Assembly: GCA_028278425.1 (NCBI GenBank)
Contig: JANQEJ010000056.1
Location: forward strand, 1 to 56,877
Source of the DNA: Planctomycetota bacterium
GTDB lineage: Bacteria; Planctomycetota; UBA1135; GCA-002686595
DNA: 56,877 bases
Direction: 5' to 3'
The notes beneath the pieces were generated by a model. The model had not been told where the DNA came from. It saw only the letters and a program-made list of their open reading frames with translations, and searched no databases. Position numbers and translations under genes: made by a program. This document shows, piece after piece, positions 8,188 through 15,463 of the stretch; position 1 is the first letter of the stretch, and each line of letters opens with the position of its first letter.

Positions 8188-10080
8188 ATGACCGACCCCG
8201 CGCCTTCCAACGTCCTGAACGACCGCGGCGAGGTCCCGGTGGACCTCCCGGCGGTGGGCGAGCGGCTCCCCGAGCACTTCTGGTGGAACCGCTTCCACGT
8301 CGACCTCGCCACGCGCGAGGTGCGCCGCGAGCGCGTGCAGTGCGAGGACCTCGAGGACGTGCTCGGCGGCTGCGCGCGCGGTTTCAAGCTTCTGGAAGGC
8401 CACCCGGTCGACGATCCGTACGCGCCGGACGCGCACCTCATCATGAACCTGGGCGTCCTCTCGGGCACCGACTTCATGACCGGGCTGCGGACGTACTTCC
8501 ACGCCTACTCGCCGCTCAAGAGCTCGCTGGAAGGCAAGCCGTCGGCGATGTGGACGGCGGGCAGCGGGAAGTTCGGGACGAAGCTGCGTTTCCTCGACGT
8601 CGACGAGGTGGTCTTCACCGGGCGATCGGAGACGCCGATCTACCTGCGCCTCTCGAGCGACGACGACGGCGGAGTGAGCTTCGACTTCGAGGACGCGGCC
8701 GAGCTCAAGGGCAAGTGGATCAACGACAAGATCCAGACGCTCTACGCGAAGTATCCGGACGCGCACTTCGCCGTGCTCGGCCCGGCGGGGGAGAACTACG
8801 AGAAGGTGCGCTACGCCGCCATCGCCCTCTCGACGGAGAACCAGCTCAAGTCCGGCGACATGAAGTCGCGCTTCTGCGGACGCGGCGGCATCGGCGGCGT
8901 GATGGGCTCGAAGAACCTGCTCGCGATCGTCGCCGACACGAAGGACCAGACGCGCCCGAAGCCTCCGCCCGTGATGAAGGAGCTGAACGGCGAGGTCGCG
9001 CGCGGCGACGGCAGCCGCCGCTTCCGCGACAAGAACCGCGGCAACGGCGGCGGCGGAACGTGGGCGAACGTCGAGGCGCTCCACCCCGTGGCCGCGATGC
9101 CGGAGATGAACTTCCAGCCGACCGGCAACGCCGAGCTCTCGCAGCCGATGTACCGCGCCGCCTTCGAGGAGGGCCCGTACGTCGTCAAGGACGAGGCCTG
9201 CTACCGCTGCGGCATCCGCTGCCACAAGAACGTGTACGACGAGAACGAGGAGGGGACGGCGGGGAAGTTCCGCGCCAAGCTCGACTACGAGCCCTTGAAC
9301 CTCCTGTCGTCGAACCTCGGCATCTTCGACCAGCACGAGTGCCTCGAGCTCGTCGAGCTCGGCGACCAGCTCGGCATGGACTCGATCTCGCTCGGTACGA
9401 CGCTCTCCTACGCGATGGAGTACAACCGCCGCCGCGCCGAGAACGGCAACGCGGTGGCGGGCGGTCTCGCGTACGGCGACTACGAGGCCGCCGCCGCAGC
9501 GATCCGCGCCATCGGCGAGGGCCGGCTCGAGGAGCTCGGCCAGGGCTCGAAGCGCCTCTCCGAGGCGACCGGCGACATCGCGTACGCGATGCACTGCAAG
9601 GGGATGGAGTTCCCCGCCTACCTCCCGCAGACGAACCCGGGTTACCCGTGGGCGCTCGCCGGCGGGCACATGTCGATGCGGACGTACCTCCTCGTCGTCT
9701 TCGAGCGCGAGACCGGCATGGACTACTGGGTCGACGCGATCACCGGCCGCGGCCCGATGATCATGCGCGACGACCTGATCGGCATCTGCAAGTTCGCCGC
9801 GCTGAACGACGAGCAGATGGTCGAGGCGATCGTGGCGCTTACCGGCTTGAAGCTATCCGTCGAGGATCTGCGCAAGACCGTGATGCGGACGTACCTGCGC
9901 GGCTACAAACTGGAGCGCAACCAGGGCTTCACGCGCGAGGACTACGTCATGCCGGCCGACGTCCACGAGAAGAACGACGCGATCGACCTGCCGTACTTCA
10001 ACACGCCGGGGTTCTTCCAGGAGCTGTCGGCGAAGGTGTGCAGCAGGTTCGACGAAATGGTCGCGGCGGAGGGGGTCTGA
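8188..10080 (+). CDS. Aldehyde:ferredoxin oxidoreductase (AOR) family tungstoenzyme
   Basis: Encodes 630 residues. AOR enzymes oxidise aldehydes to acids, or reduce acids, using a tungsten bis-pterin and one 4Fe-4S cluster, with ferredoxin as partner. The pterin-domain signature CGRGGIGGVMGSKNL is present. The cluster ligands are visible as CYRCGIRC (Cys338, 341, 345) with the expected distant fourth Cys534 in LIGICKF. A GGAGGA ribosome site precedes the ATG. Residues 1-60 form an extra N-terminal segment. The substrate cannot be deduced. The cofactor-insertion and electron-transfer genes lie at 13.5-19.5 kb, beyond inserted cassettes. Confidence 0.92.
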   Translation: MTDPAPSNVLNDRGEVPVDLPAVGERLPEHFWWNRFHVDLATREVRRERVQCEDLEDVLGGCARGFKLLEGHPVDDPYAPDAHLIMNLGVLSGTDFMTGLRTYFHAYSPLKSSLEGKPSAMWTAGSGKFGTKLRFLDVDEVVFTGRSETPIYLRLSSDDDGGVSFDFEDAAELKGKWINDKIQTLYAKYPDAHFAVLGPAGENYEKVRYAAIALSTENQLKSGDMKSRFCGRGGIGGVMGSKNLLAIVADTKDQTRPKPPPVMKELNGEVARGDGSRRFRDKNRGNGGGGTWANVEALHPVAAMPEMNFQPTGNAELSQPMYRAAFEEGPYVVKDEACYRCGIRCHKNVYDENEEGTAGKFRAKLDYEPLNLLSSNLGIFDQHECLELVELGDQLGMDSISLGTTLSYAMEYNRRRAENGNAVAGGLAYGDYEAAAAAIRAIGEGRLEELGQGSKRLSEATGDIAYAMHCKGMEFPAYLPQTNPGYPWALAGGHMSMRTYLLVVFERETGMDYWVDAITGRGPMIMRDDLIGICKFAALNDEQMVEAIVALTGLKLSVEDLRKTVMRTYLRGYKLERNQGFTREDYVMPADVHEKNDAIDLPYFNTPGFFQELSAKVCSRFDEMVAAEGV

Positions 10081-10108
10081 TTCCGACCCCGGGCTCAGCG
10101 CTCTCGGT

Positions 10109-10124
10109 CAGCCTCCGGAGGCTG
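10109..10124. terminator. 16-bp perfect palindrome after the AOR gene
   Basis: CAGCCTCCGGAGGCTG lies 28 bases after the AOR stop. It could form the stem of a transcript end, but there is no T-run, so terminator activity is only suggested. The surrounding 10081-10249 stretch holds no gene. Confidence 0.35.
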
Positions 10125-10249
10125 CCGCCGTCAGCCGTTGATCATCGTCGAGTGAAGGCGTGACGTTCCGTCGCGTATTCAAGGGTCAAGGAGCCAGCGT
10201 GTCGAACGGATCGTTGAACGATCGAGGATCAGCGAGCTGGAGCGTGCCG

Positions 10250-10477
10250 TCAGAGAACTTCTCTGAGTTGTTCCCGCGGTACGTCGCAGTCGCGCAGGAT
10301 CTTTCCGATGAGTCCCGGGCCGATCGTCTCGCCTCGGTGAACGGGAACGACCGTCACCCGCCCGTCCCGATGGCGGAGAAAGTGATGGCTTCCTCGGACG
10401 CGCACGACTTCGAAGCCGAGACGCCCCAGTGCCGCAACCAGATCCTTTCCTGTGATCCGCGGCAGTCGGTCCGTCAC
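10250..10477 (-). CDS. hicA: HicA-type mRNA interferase toxin
   Basis: Encodes 75 residues with the HicA double-stranded-RNA-binding-like fold signature: PRITGKDLVAALGRLGFE, catalytic-type His in VRGSHHFLRHRDG, and VVPVHRGETIGPGLIGKIL. HicA toxins cleave mRNA and are neutralised by HicB. The GTG start overlaps the hicB stop (GTGA), which explains the stoichiometric coupling and decides this start over the longer open frame. The order antitoxin then toxin (hicB-hicA) is the less common arrangement but well known. The gene lies next to the cassette array and may have arrived with it. Confidence 0.93.
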   Translation of the reverse strand: MTDRLPRITGKDLVAALGRLGFEVVRVRGSHHFLRHRDGRVTVVPVHRGETIGPGLIGKILRDCDVPREQLREVL

Positions 10478-10686
10478 GCGACCCGAACGCGCTGAACGCC
10501 CACGAAATCGAGCGCCTCGGGAGGGGACCCTTCGACCTCGAGACAGAGGGCGATGGCTTCCTTGACGCGTTCCATGAGATCGTCGAGGGACTTCGCTTGG
10601 GTGTGACAACCCTTGAGGGCAGGAACGGAGGCGACGAAGAAGCCGTCCGCGTCCCTTTCGATGATGACGTCGAACTCTCTTGCCAT
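10474..10686 (-). CDS. hicB: HicB-type antitoxin
   Basis: Encodes 70 residues beginning MAREFDVIIERDADGFF, followed by VPALKGCHTQAKSLDDLMERVKEAI, the partial RNase-H-like HicB fold. It ends right after the fold, so no C-terminal DNA-binding helix-turn-helix or ribbon-helix-helix is present; autoregulation would need another mechanism. Start chosen at the ATG at 10686 because the fold begins there; in-frame ATGs at 10698 and 10725 are alternatives. The stop overlaps hicA. Confidence 0.92.
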   Translation of the reverse strand: MAREFDVIIERDADGFFVASVPALKGCHTQAKSLDDLMERVKEAIALCLEVEGSPPEALDFVGVQRVRVA

Positions 10687-10772
10687 GACCATGCTCATCC
10701 TACCGTGGATCCCTGGAGGTTTCACTGCCCGATAGGCTTCCCCGTTGTCAGAGCCGACGGCGTCGGGGGGGT

Positions 10773-10833
10773 GCTAACGCGCTGGCGATCAACGGTGGCG
10801 CGAAGCGCCGTCCGCTGAATCGGTTGTTTGGGC
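10773..10833 (-). repeat. attC-like site A
   Basis: 61-bp imperfect inverted repeat. Read on the minus strand it starts GCCCAAACAACCGAT, continues AGCGGACGGCGC-TTCG-GCGCC-ACCGTTGATCG, and ends GCGCGTTAGC. The core pairs CGAT with ATCG and GGCGC with GCGCC, with unpaired bases between, as in folded integron attC sites. It aligns over its whole length with site B without gaps. The upstream gene ends inside it, a common cassette feature. The two end boxes are imperfect matches to RYYYAAC and GTTRRRY. Confidence 0.6.
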
Positions 10834-11523
10834 GTCCAATGCGCTGTTGACCATCCGTTGAAATGCGCGTTCATAGCCGTAGGCCACGATGGGCTCGAAG
10901 TCGCCGACCTGATTTGCCGTGAGCAACAGGTAGTAGTCGTTGAACGTCTCCGAAAGGTGCTGAAGGGCGTGGTCGAGCATGCTGTAGCGCAAACTGAGAT
11001 CTCCAGTATCCCACTGATCCGCTCGCCTGCGAGCCATGTGTGCGACACGTTCGTTCACGAAGGCCAGGACTTCATCGCACTCCCGGCGGAGCGCCTCACG
11101 GTCCCTGTTGATCCTGCGTGCGCTGATGCGGACCCCGTCCGTAGAAAACTTTGAGTAGCCCTCTCGCGCACTCCAATCCCTGAGACTTGCAGGAAAGTCA
11201 TCCCATAGCCTGTAGTAGTTCTCGAAGGACAGCACTTCAGAACGCTGGGCAAGCTTCTTCAGCAGATTGCAGAACGAGAGAACACCGCTTGACTCGTCGA
11301 GGATCCTGCGAATCCCGACAGTGATCGAGTCAGCGTAGTTCTCCCTGATCCACTGATGCACCATGGCCGTGGGATCATTGATCTCGCGGCTTCGCAAGGA
11401 CTCGTTGTGGGCTCTCCAGATCATCCGCTTGTGGAAGAGCCTCACGATCGCCCACTTGATGCCTTCGGACTCCGCGGCCCAGGACTTCCATTCGTCTGTA
11501 GGAAAGGTCACAATCGCCCCCAC
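10789..11523 (-). CDS. Cassette-encoded helical protein of unknown function (HEPN/AbiU2-like?)
   Basis: Encodes 244 residues from GTG at 11523, eight bases after attC-like site B; its last residues are read through site A. The protein is predicted mostly helical and rich in Arg and Glu, with W-x(n)-IRENYADSITVGIRRILDE in the first third. That resembles the AbiU2/HEPN-type helical proteins often seen in integron cassettes, but no R-x4-6-H catalytic motif is evident, so the match is weak. Codon use and base composition are clearly less GC-rich than the flanks. An alternative GTG lies at 11511. Confidence 0.72.
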   Translation of the reverse strand: MGAIVTFPTDEWKSWAAESEGIKWAIVRLFHKRMIWRAHNESLRSREINDPTAMVHQWIRENYADSITVGIRRILDESSGVLSFCNLLKKLAQRSEVLSFENYYRLWDDFPASLRDWSAREGYSKFSTDGVRISARRINRDREALRRECDEVLAFVNERVAHMARRRADQWDTGDLSLRYSMLDHALQHLSETFNDYYLLLTANQVGDFEPIVAYGYERAFQRMVNSALDAQTTDSADGASRHR

Positions 11524-11530
11524 TCAGTGC

Positions 11531-11592
11531 GCTTGACGCAGTGGCGATCAACGGCGCGGCGAAGCTGCGTCCGTTCTATCGGTTGGTTAGGC
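11531..11592 (-). repeat. attC-like site B (best match)
   Basis: 62-bp site. On the minus strand it opens with a perfect RYYYAAC box (GCCTAAC) and closes with GTCAAGC, one mismatch from GTTRRRY. Between them CGAT pairs with ATCG and AACGG with CCGTT around a short stem, leaving extrahelical bases, as attC recombination sites do when single-stranded. It lies between the stop of the 11682-12386 gene and the start of the 10789-11523 gene. Confidence 0.7.
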
Positions 11593-11681
11593 GGGTCCAT
11601 CCGAGAGTGCATTCCTAATCAAGGCCGACAGCGTGAAGTTAGTACCCAACGCCCAGGCAGATTGAGTAGCGTCGGAAAGCT

Positions 11682-12386
11682 TCATGGTGACCGAAACAAG
11701 GCGTGCTCGTCCGGCTTGAATCGCGGCGTCCTCGGTGGAGAGAACACTCGCCATACACATGCTTGATACTGGTACAGGGGAACATCGGCTGGATACCTGT
11801 AGCAGAGAGAAGTGCTGAGCCTTGAAGCGAAACTGATCTGCGGAAACCCGGCAAACAGCGACCGGAAGATCGGGAGCCGATCCTTCTGCGGACTGTCCAC
11901 TCGCAGACGCGGGTTCCTTCTTGAGTCCAACTTGAGAAGCCTGCGATGCGAACCGCGATAGACTTGGCCAGTGAATGCCTTGGAGTTGAAGTAGCGTTCG
12001 ACGTCCCTCCGTTTGCCAGCGATCAGGAAGTAGGCATCTGATACCGTTAGGTGAAAGACCAGCTCAAGTCTGAGCAAGTCCCAGATCACGTCCGAAGCGG
12101 ATAACCCCGAACCGCCACACCACTTCGACTCCAGTACGCACATCAGCATTCTTTGGTCATCGAGCACCGCGAAGTCCACCTCGGGTCGCCTGCCAGGCCC
12201 TGTCATCGCCGGCGCGAGAACTGGATGCCTATACTCGGACGTCACTGGCAACCCGTACTGTGCCGCGAGGACTTGCGAGATTGGTGCAGCCATATACTTC
12301 TCGTTGAATAGGCCCGAGCGGTTGCAGCTAAACTCGTGCATTAGCCAGCTACCGACGCCCTCTGCCAATCTTCGACTTGGATCCAT
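11682..12386 (-). CDS. Cassette-encoded PD-(D/E)XK nuclease-like protein
   Basis: Encodes 234 residues. ATG at 12386 directly abuts attC-like site C, as in classical cassettes. The motif RRPEVDFAVLDDQ...VLESKW places Asp71 and Glu86-x-Lys88 in the order and spacing of the PD-(D/E)XK nuclease superfamily (restriction enzymes, resolvases, repair nucleases). An upstream helix with a Glu could complete the site. The C-terminal half (KRRDVERYFNSKAF, basic and aromatic) is not recognised. No partner methyltransferase is adjacent. Less GC-rich than the flanks, consistent with transfer. The nuclease assignment is by motif only. Confidence 0.75.
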   Translation of the reverse strand: MDPSRRLAEGVGSWLMHEFSCNRSGLFNEKYMAAPISQVLAAQYGLPVTSEYRHPVLAPAMTGPGRRPEVDFAVLDDQRMLMCVLESKWCGGSGLSASDVIWDLLRLELVFHLTVSDAYFLIAGKRRDVERYFNSKAFTGQVYRGSHRRLLKLDSRRNPRLRVDSPQKDRLPIFRSLFAGFPQISFASRLSTSLCYRYPADVPLYQYQACVWRVFSPPRTPRFKPDEHALFRSP

Positions 12387-12458
12387 GCCTACTTATGCGT
12401 AAAGGGGTATCGATCAGCGGCCGCCTGAAGGCCCGTCCGCTGCATCGGCTGGCCAGGC
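12387..12458 (-). repeat. attC-like site C
   Basis: 72-bp site. On the minus strand it begins GCCTGGCCAGCCGATGCAG and shares the conserved centre CGAT-GC-AGCGGACG...CCGCTGATCG with sites A and B: AGCGG pairs with CCGCT and CGAT with ATCG. It ends AGTAGGC, a decayed GTTAGGC. The end boxes are more degenerate than those of B. The 12414-13256 gene ends within it. Confidence 0.55.
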
Positions 12459-13256
12459 GCCGATTCTCCCAAACTCTGGTAAGTCGTCGAGGCTGGACTG
12501 CCGACAGTCGATGCCAGGAAACCCGAGTGCTGTGATGGTTTCGCGGACTGTCGGAAGCAGCCATGCTGGGGAGGATGGGGCTAGGTAGACCGCCTCGACA
12601 AGTTGCTCGACGTTGACCGCAACCTGCCGTCCGCTGTCCTCGGGCGGCGGGCCTATCAGGATTGCGCGACCATCGGGTTGTCCCTCTCTTGGGCTTGGCC
12701 CGGTTGGCAACTCCTGTCGAATCACGCGAATCTCCTGCTCAAAGGAGAACGCCTGTCGCTTGTAGCAGAGCGGCCCCGCAAGGTCATTCAGATATGGATG
12801 AGCTGTTCGATAGTCGATGTACTGAACGCGCCGAACGTCCTGGCTGATTAGTAGGTCGCTGCCGGACTCCAACATGCTTGGAAACGCTTCCTGAAGGGCA
12901 CCAATTGTGCTTCGGATCGCCAGAGCTCCTTCGACACCCCCGTAGATTCTCCAAAGTGCGGCGGACTCGATCGCGGACGCGTGCCAGCAGCTGACGAATG
13001 ACCGGCAGGGTAGCCACTGGGCCATCGTGACCAGATTGCTTGGGTATTCCGCACCCCACTCGTCGGCGTGACCCCGCAGACTCCCCTCGGTAAAGGAGCC
13101 TTCGAACGCATTGTCGAAAAGATCGGCACGGCAGAGGAAGACTGACCTGGTTCTCAGCAACGCCAAGAGCTTTGCGAGGCTCAGGTACCTCCAGATCGGC
13201 GTATCCGTCGGAGGGAGAATCTCGTACGGCAGTGGGTTCTTGTCTCTGTCTGCCAT
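12414..13256 (-). CDS. Cassette-encoded DUF2971-like protein
   Basis: Encodes 280 residues. The beginning TPIWRYLSLAKLLALLRTRSVFLCRADLFDNAFEG and later FVSCWH...ALWRIYGG and CYKRQAFSFEQEIRVI follow the pattern of DUF2971-type proteins: a Y/W-x-Y start, F-D-N-x-F-E, a W near an active-site-like cleft, and Y-K-x-x-x-F-x-x-E-x-E-x-R. These proteins are frequent in integron cassettes and defence-rich loci, but their activity is unknown to me. The start lies six bases after the perfect GTTAGGC box of site D; the end reads into site C. Confidence 0.78.
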   Translation of the reverse strand: MADRDKNPLPYEILPPTDTPIWRYLSLAKLLALLRTRSVFLCRADLFDNAFEGSFTEGSLRGHADEWGAEYPSNLVTMAQWLPCRSFVSCWHASAIESAALWRIYGGVEGALAIRSTIGALQEAFPSMLESGSDLLISQDVRRVQYIDYRTAHPYLNDLAGPLCYKRQAFSFEQEIRVIRQELPTGPSPREGQPDGRAILIGPPPEDSGRQVAVNVEQLVEAVYLAPSSPAWLLPTVRETITALGFPGIDCRQSSLDDLPEFGRIGAWPADAADGPSGGR

Positions 13257-13262
13257 ATGTGC

Positions 13263-13299
13263 GCCTAACGCGTCTTAAGACGGATCTCGGTTAGTTGGC
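13263..13299 (-). repeat. Partial attC-like or attI-like site D
   Basis: On the minus strand the segment runs from an AACTAAC-like box to a perfect GTTAGGC box and contains the palindrome CGTCTTAAGACG. At 37 bp it is shorter than a standard attC, so it may be a truncated attC or part of the leading recombination site of the array. The rest of 13300-13525 holds no convincing gene; it is less GC-rich than the flanks, and a 60-residue open frame there looks fortuitous. Confidence 0.45.
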
Positions 13300-13525
13300 A
13301 AACGCGGCGACCCGTTCTGTGTAAGCGAGATCCTCTATCACCTGCCATGCAACGACCATTTGGAGCGAGCCAACATGGGAGCCTCCGCAGAGAGTCAGGT
13401 TACGATCTTGGATGGAATTCCATATCACATCTCCCCTCGCTCTCAAATGGGGAGCGGCGGTTCGCCGGGCTCCGGATGCGGGCAGGTACCGCTCAACTGC
13501 CAGTTGTCCTCTGGGCCTCCTTATC

Positions 13526-15463
13526 TCACGCGTCGGGTGTGAGGCCCAGCGAGCGGAGCGCTTCGGCCGCCGAAGCGAGCGCCTCGCGCAGGGCCGCCAC
13601 TGCTCGACGGTCGACGCGGTCCTCGCGCACCGCTAGGTCGAACCGCTCGTCCTGTACGAAGACGAACGCGAGTCCGGCGCCCTCGGCCAACGTGTCGAGG
13701 GTGAAGCCCCAGTCCGCGCGGCCTTGCGCGACGGCCGCTGCCACGGCGTGGTGGCTCTTGGCTTGGGTCTGGTAGCCGGGGGGCTCCTCGCCGCGCGCGG
13801 TGCCGAGAAAGCGGTCGAGCAGCACGCGCGTGCCGCTGCCCGGGTTTCGGTTAATCATGCGAACGCCGGGCTCGTCGACGGCGCGGCGCAGTTCCTCGAG
13901 GGTCTTGCCCTCGAAGCGCTCGTCGCCCTTGCGAAACACGAAGCCCTGCCGGCGGCGGTAGCCGCCGAGGATCGTCACGCCGTCGGGGAGGAAGGGCGTG
14001 TTGTACTCGCCGCTCTTCTCGTCGAGGAGGTGCGTGCCGGCAACGTCGCCCTCGCCGCGGGCGAGCGCGGCGAGGCCGGCCTGCGAGCCGACCGGAATCA
14101 TCTTCGTGGTGAAGCCCTGCTCGCTCAGGCGCGAGAGCAGGTGGTCGAGCCCGATGCAATGGCTCCCGATTGCGATCAGGTCGGCGGGTTGCACGCGCGG
14201 GCCGAGCGGGTGCACCCCGACGCGCGCGCCTTCGGGCACGTACTCGGTGTGCCGGTCGATGCGCACGAAGCCGTCGGCGCGCGAGAAGGTGCTGACGCTG
14301 CCCGAGCCCGAGCCGAGCGGGTAGGCGGCGAGACCGTCGCGACCTGGGACGAGGTCGACGAGGCAGTACTCCGTGCGCCCCGAAGCGGACGGGATGCGCA
14401 GGGGCGCGACGGCCTCGATCGTTCCGCGCTGCTCCTCGCGCCGGCCGGCGAGGCGGCGCAGGAGTGGCGCGACGAACTCGTGGAAGGTGAAGATCGCCGA
14501 CGTCGGAAACCCGGGCAGCACCGCGATCGCGCGGCCGGCGACGACGGCGAGGCACAGGGGCTTGCCCGGCTTGAGCGCGACGCCGTGCACGACGACGCCC
14601 GGCGAGTCGGGCAGCTCGCGCGCGAGCTTCTCGACGACGCGCACGTTCAGGTCGCCCGCGCCCTTCGACGTGCCGCCGGAGAGCAACACAAGGTCGGCGT
14701 CCTCGAGACAGGCGCGCAGCGCCTCCTCGAGCCGCGTTTCGTCGTCCGCGAGGATCCCGCGCGGGTCCGGCTCGCAGCCGAGCTCGGTGGCCGCGTCGCA
14801 CAGGATGCGTCCGTTCGAATCGAACACGTCACCGATGGCGAGCTCCTCGCCGGGCGCGCGCACCTCGTCGCCGGTGGAGAGCACCGCGACCTTCGGGCGG
14901 ACGATGACTTCGACCGCTGGAACGCCAACTGCGGCGAGCAACCCGGTTTCGCGCGAGCTCAAGAGCGTCGAGGCGCGCAGCACGATCTCGCCGCGCCCCA
15001 TGTCCGTCCCGGCCGCGGTCAGGTTCGCGCCCGGCGCGACGGCGCGGAACACCTCGAGCGAGGCGTCCTCGCCCGGCGCCGTGTCCTCGACCATCACGAC
15101 CGCGTCCGCTCCGCGTGGGAGCACCGCTCCCGTCGCGATCGACGCCGCGCAGCCGGGATTGACCTCGAACCCCTCGGGCGGCGAGGCGCCGGCGGCGAGC
15201 TTCGCGCCCGCAACGCGCAGTCGCGCCGGCTTCAGCTCCTCCGCGCCGAAGGTGTCGGGGCTCCGCACCGCGAAGCCGTCGACGTTGCTGCGGTCGAAGC
15301 CCGGCACGTCGACCGGCGCGCGCACGTCGGCGGCGAGCACGCGGTCGAGCGCTTCCTCCAGCGGAACGCTCTCCGCGCGCGGCTGCATGTGCCGCGTCGC
15401 TTCGTCGAAGCGTCGCCGCGCCTCGTCCTCGTCGACGACGTCGAGGAACTGGCGCTGCTTCAT
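13526..15463 (-). CDS. MoeA-like molybdopterin molybdotransferase fused to a periplasmic-binding-protein-like domain
   Basis: Encodes 645 residues. Residues 1-420 are MoeA-like (EALDRVLAADVRAPVDVPGF, NVDGFAV, GAVLPRGADAVVM, STGDEV, VLLSGGTSKGAGD, VLPGFPTSA). MoeA inserts the metal into the pterin cofactor. Residues ~425-645 resemble the periplasmic-binding/LysR-effector domain (IGSHCIGLDHLL, GFTTKMIPVGSQAGLAALARGEGDVAGTHLLD, NRNPGSGTRVLLDRFL), known fused to MoeA mostly in archaea and anaerobes. ATG 15463 overlaps the stop of the upstream MoaD-MoeA gene (ATGA), so the two are co-translated. A likely role is supplying tungsten or molybdenum cofactor to the AOR; the bound ligand is unknown. Confidence 0.9.
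   Translation of the reverse strand: MKQRQFLDVVDEDEARRRFDEATRHMQPRAESVPLEEALDRVLAADVRAPVDVPGFDRSNVDGFAVRSPDTFGAEELKPARLRVAGAKLAAGASPPEGFEVNPGCAASIATGAVLPRGADAVVMVEDTAPGEDASLEVFRAVAPGANLTAAGTDMGRGEIVLRASTLLSSRETGLLAAVGVPAVEVIVRPKVAVLSTGDEVRAPGEELAIGDVFDSNGRILCDAATELGCEPDPRGILADDETRLEEALRACLEDADLVLLSGGTSKGAGDLNVRVVEKLARELPDSPGVVVHGVALKPGKPLCLAVVAGRAIAVLPGFPTSAIFTFHEFVAPLLRRLAGRREEQRGTIEAVAPLRIPSASGRTEYCLVDLVPGRDGLAAYPLGSGSGSVSTFSRADGFVRIDRHTEYVPEGARVGVHPLGPRVQPADLIAIGSHCIGLDHLLSRLSEQGFTTKMIPVGSQAGLAALARGEGDVAGTHLLDEKSGEYNTPFLPDGVTILGGYRRRQGFVFRKGDERFEGKTLEELRRAVDEPGVRMINRNPGSGTRVLLDRFLGTARGEEPPGYQTQAKSHHAVAAAVAQGRADWGFTLDTLAEGAGLAFVFVQDERFDLAVREDRVDRRAVAALREALASAAEALRSLGLTPDA

Larger units (their letters stand above)
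10773..13299 (-). mobile_element. Integron-type gene-cassette array without integrase (CALIN-like)
   Basis: Three single genes in the same orientation are separated by related inverted-repeat sites A-D. Each gene starts 0-8 bases after one site, and two of the three end inside the next. That is the anatomy of integron cassettes. No tyrosine recombinase of the IntI type is in the window, which fits a cluster of attC sites lacking an integrase. The array plus hicBA lies between the AOR gene and its probable cofactor genes and is visibly less GC-rich than both. Confidence 0.62.

Noticed and set aside
13360..13542. 60-residue plus frame upstream of the MoeA-PBP end
   Set aside because: No ribosome site and no motif; overlaps the end of the opposite gene.
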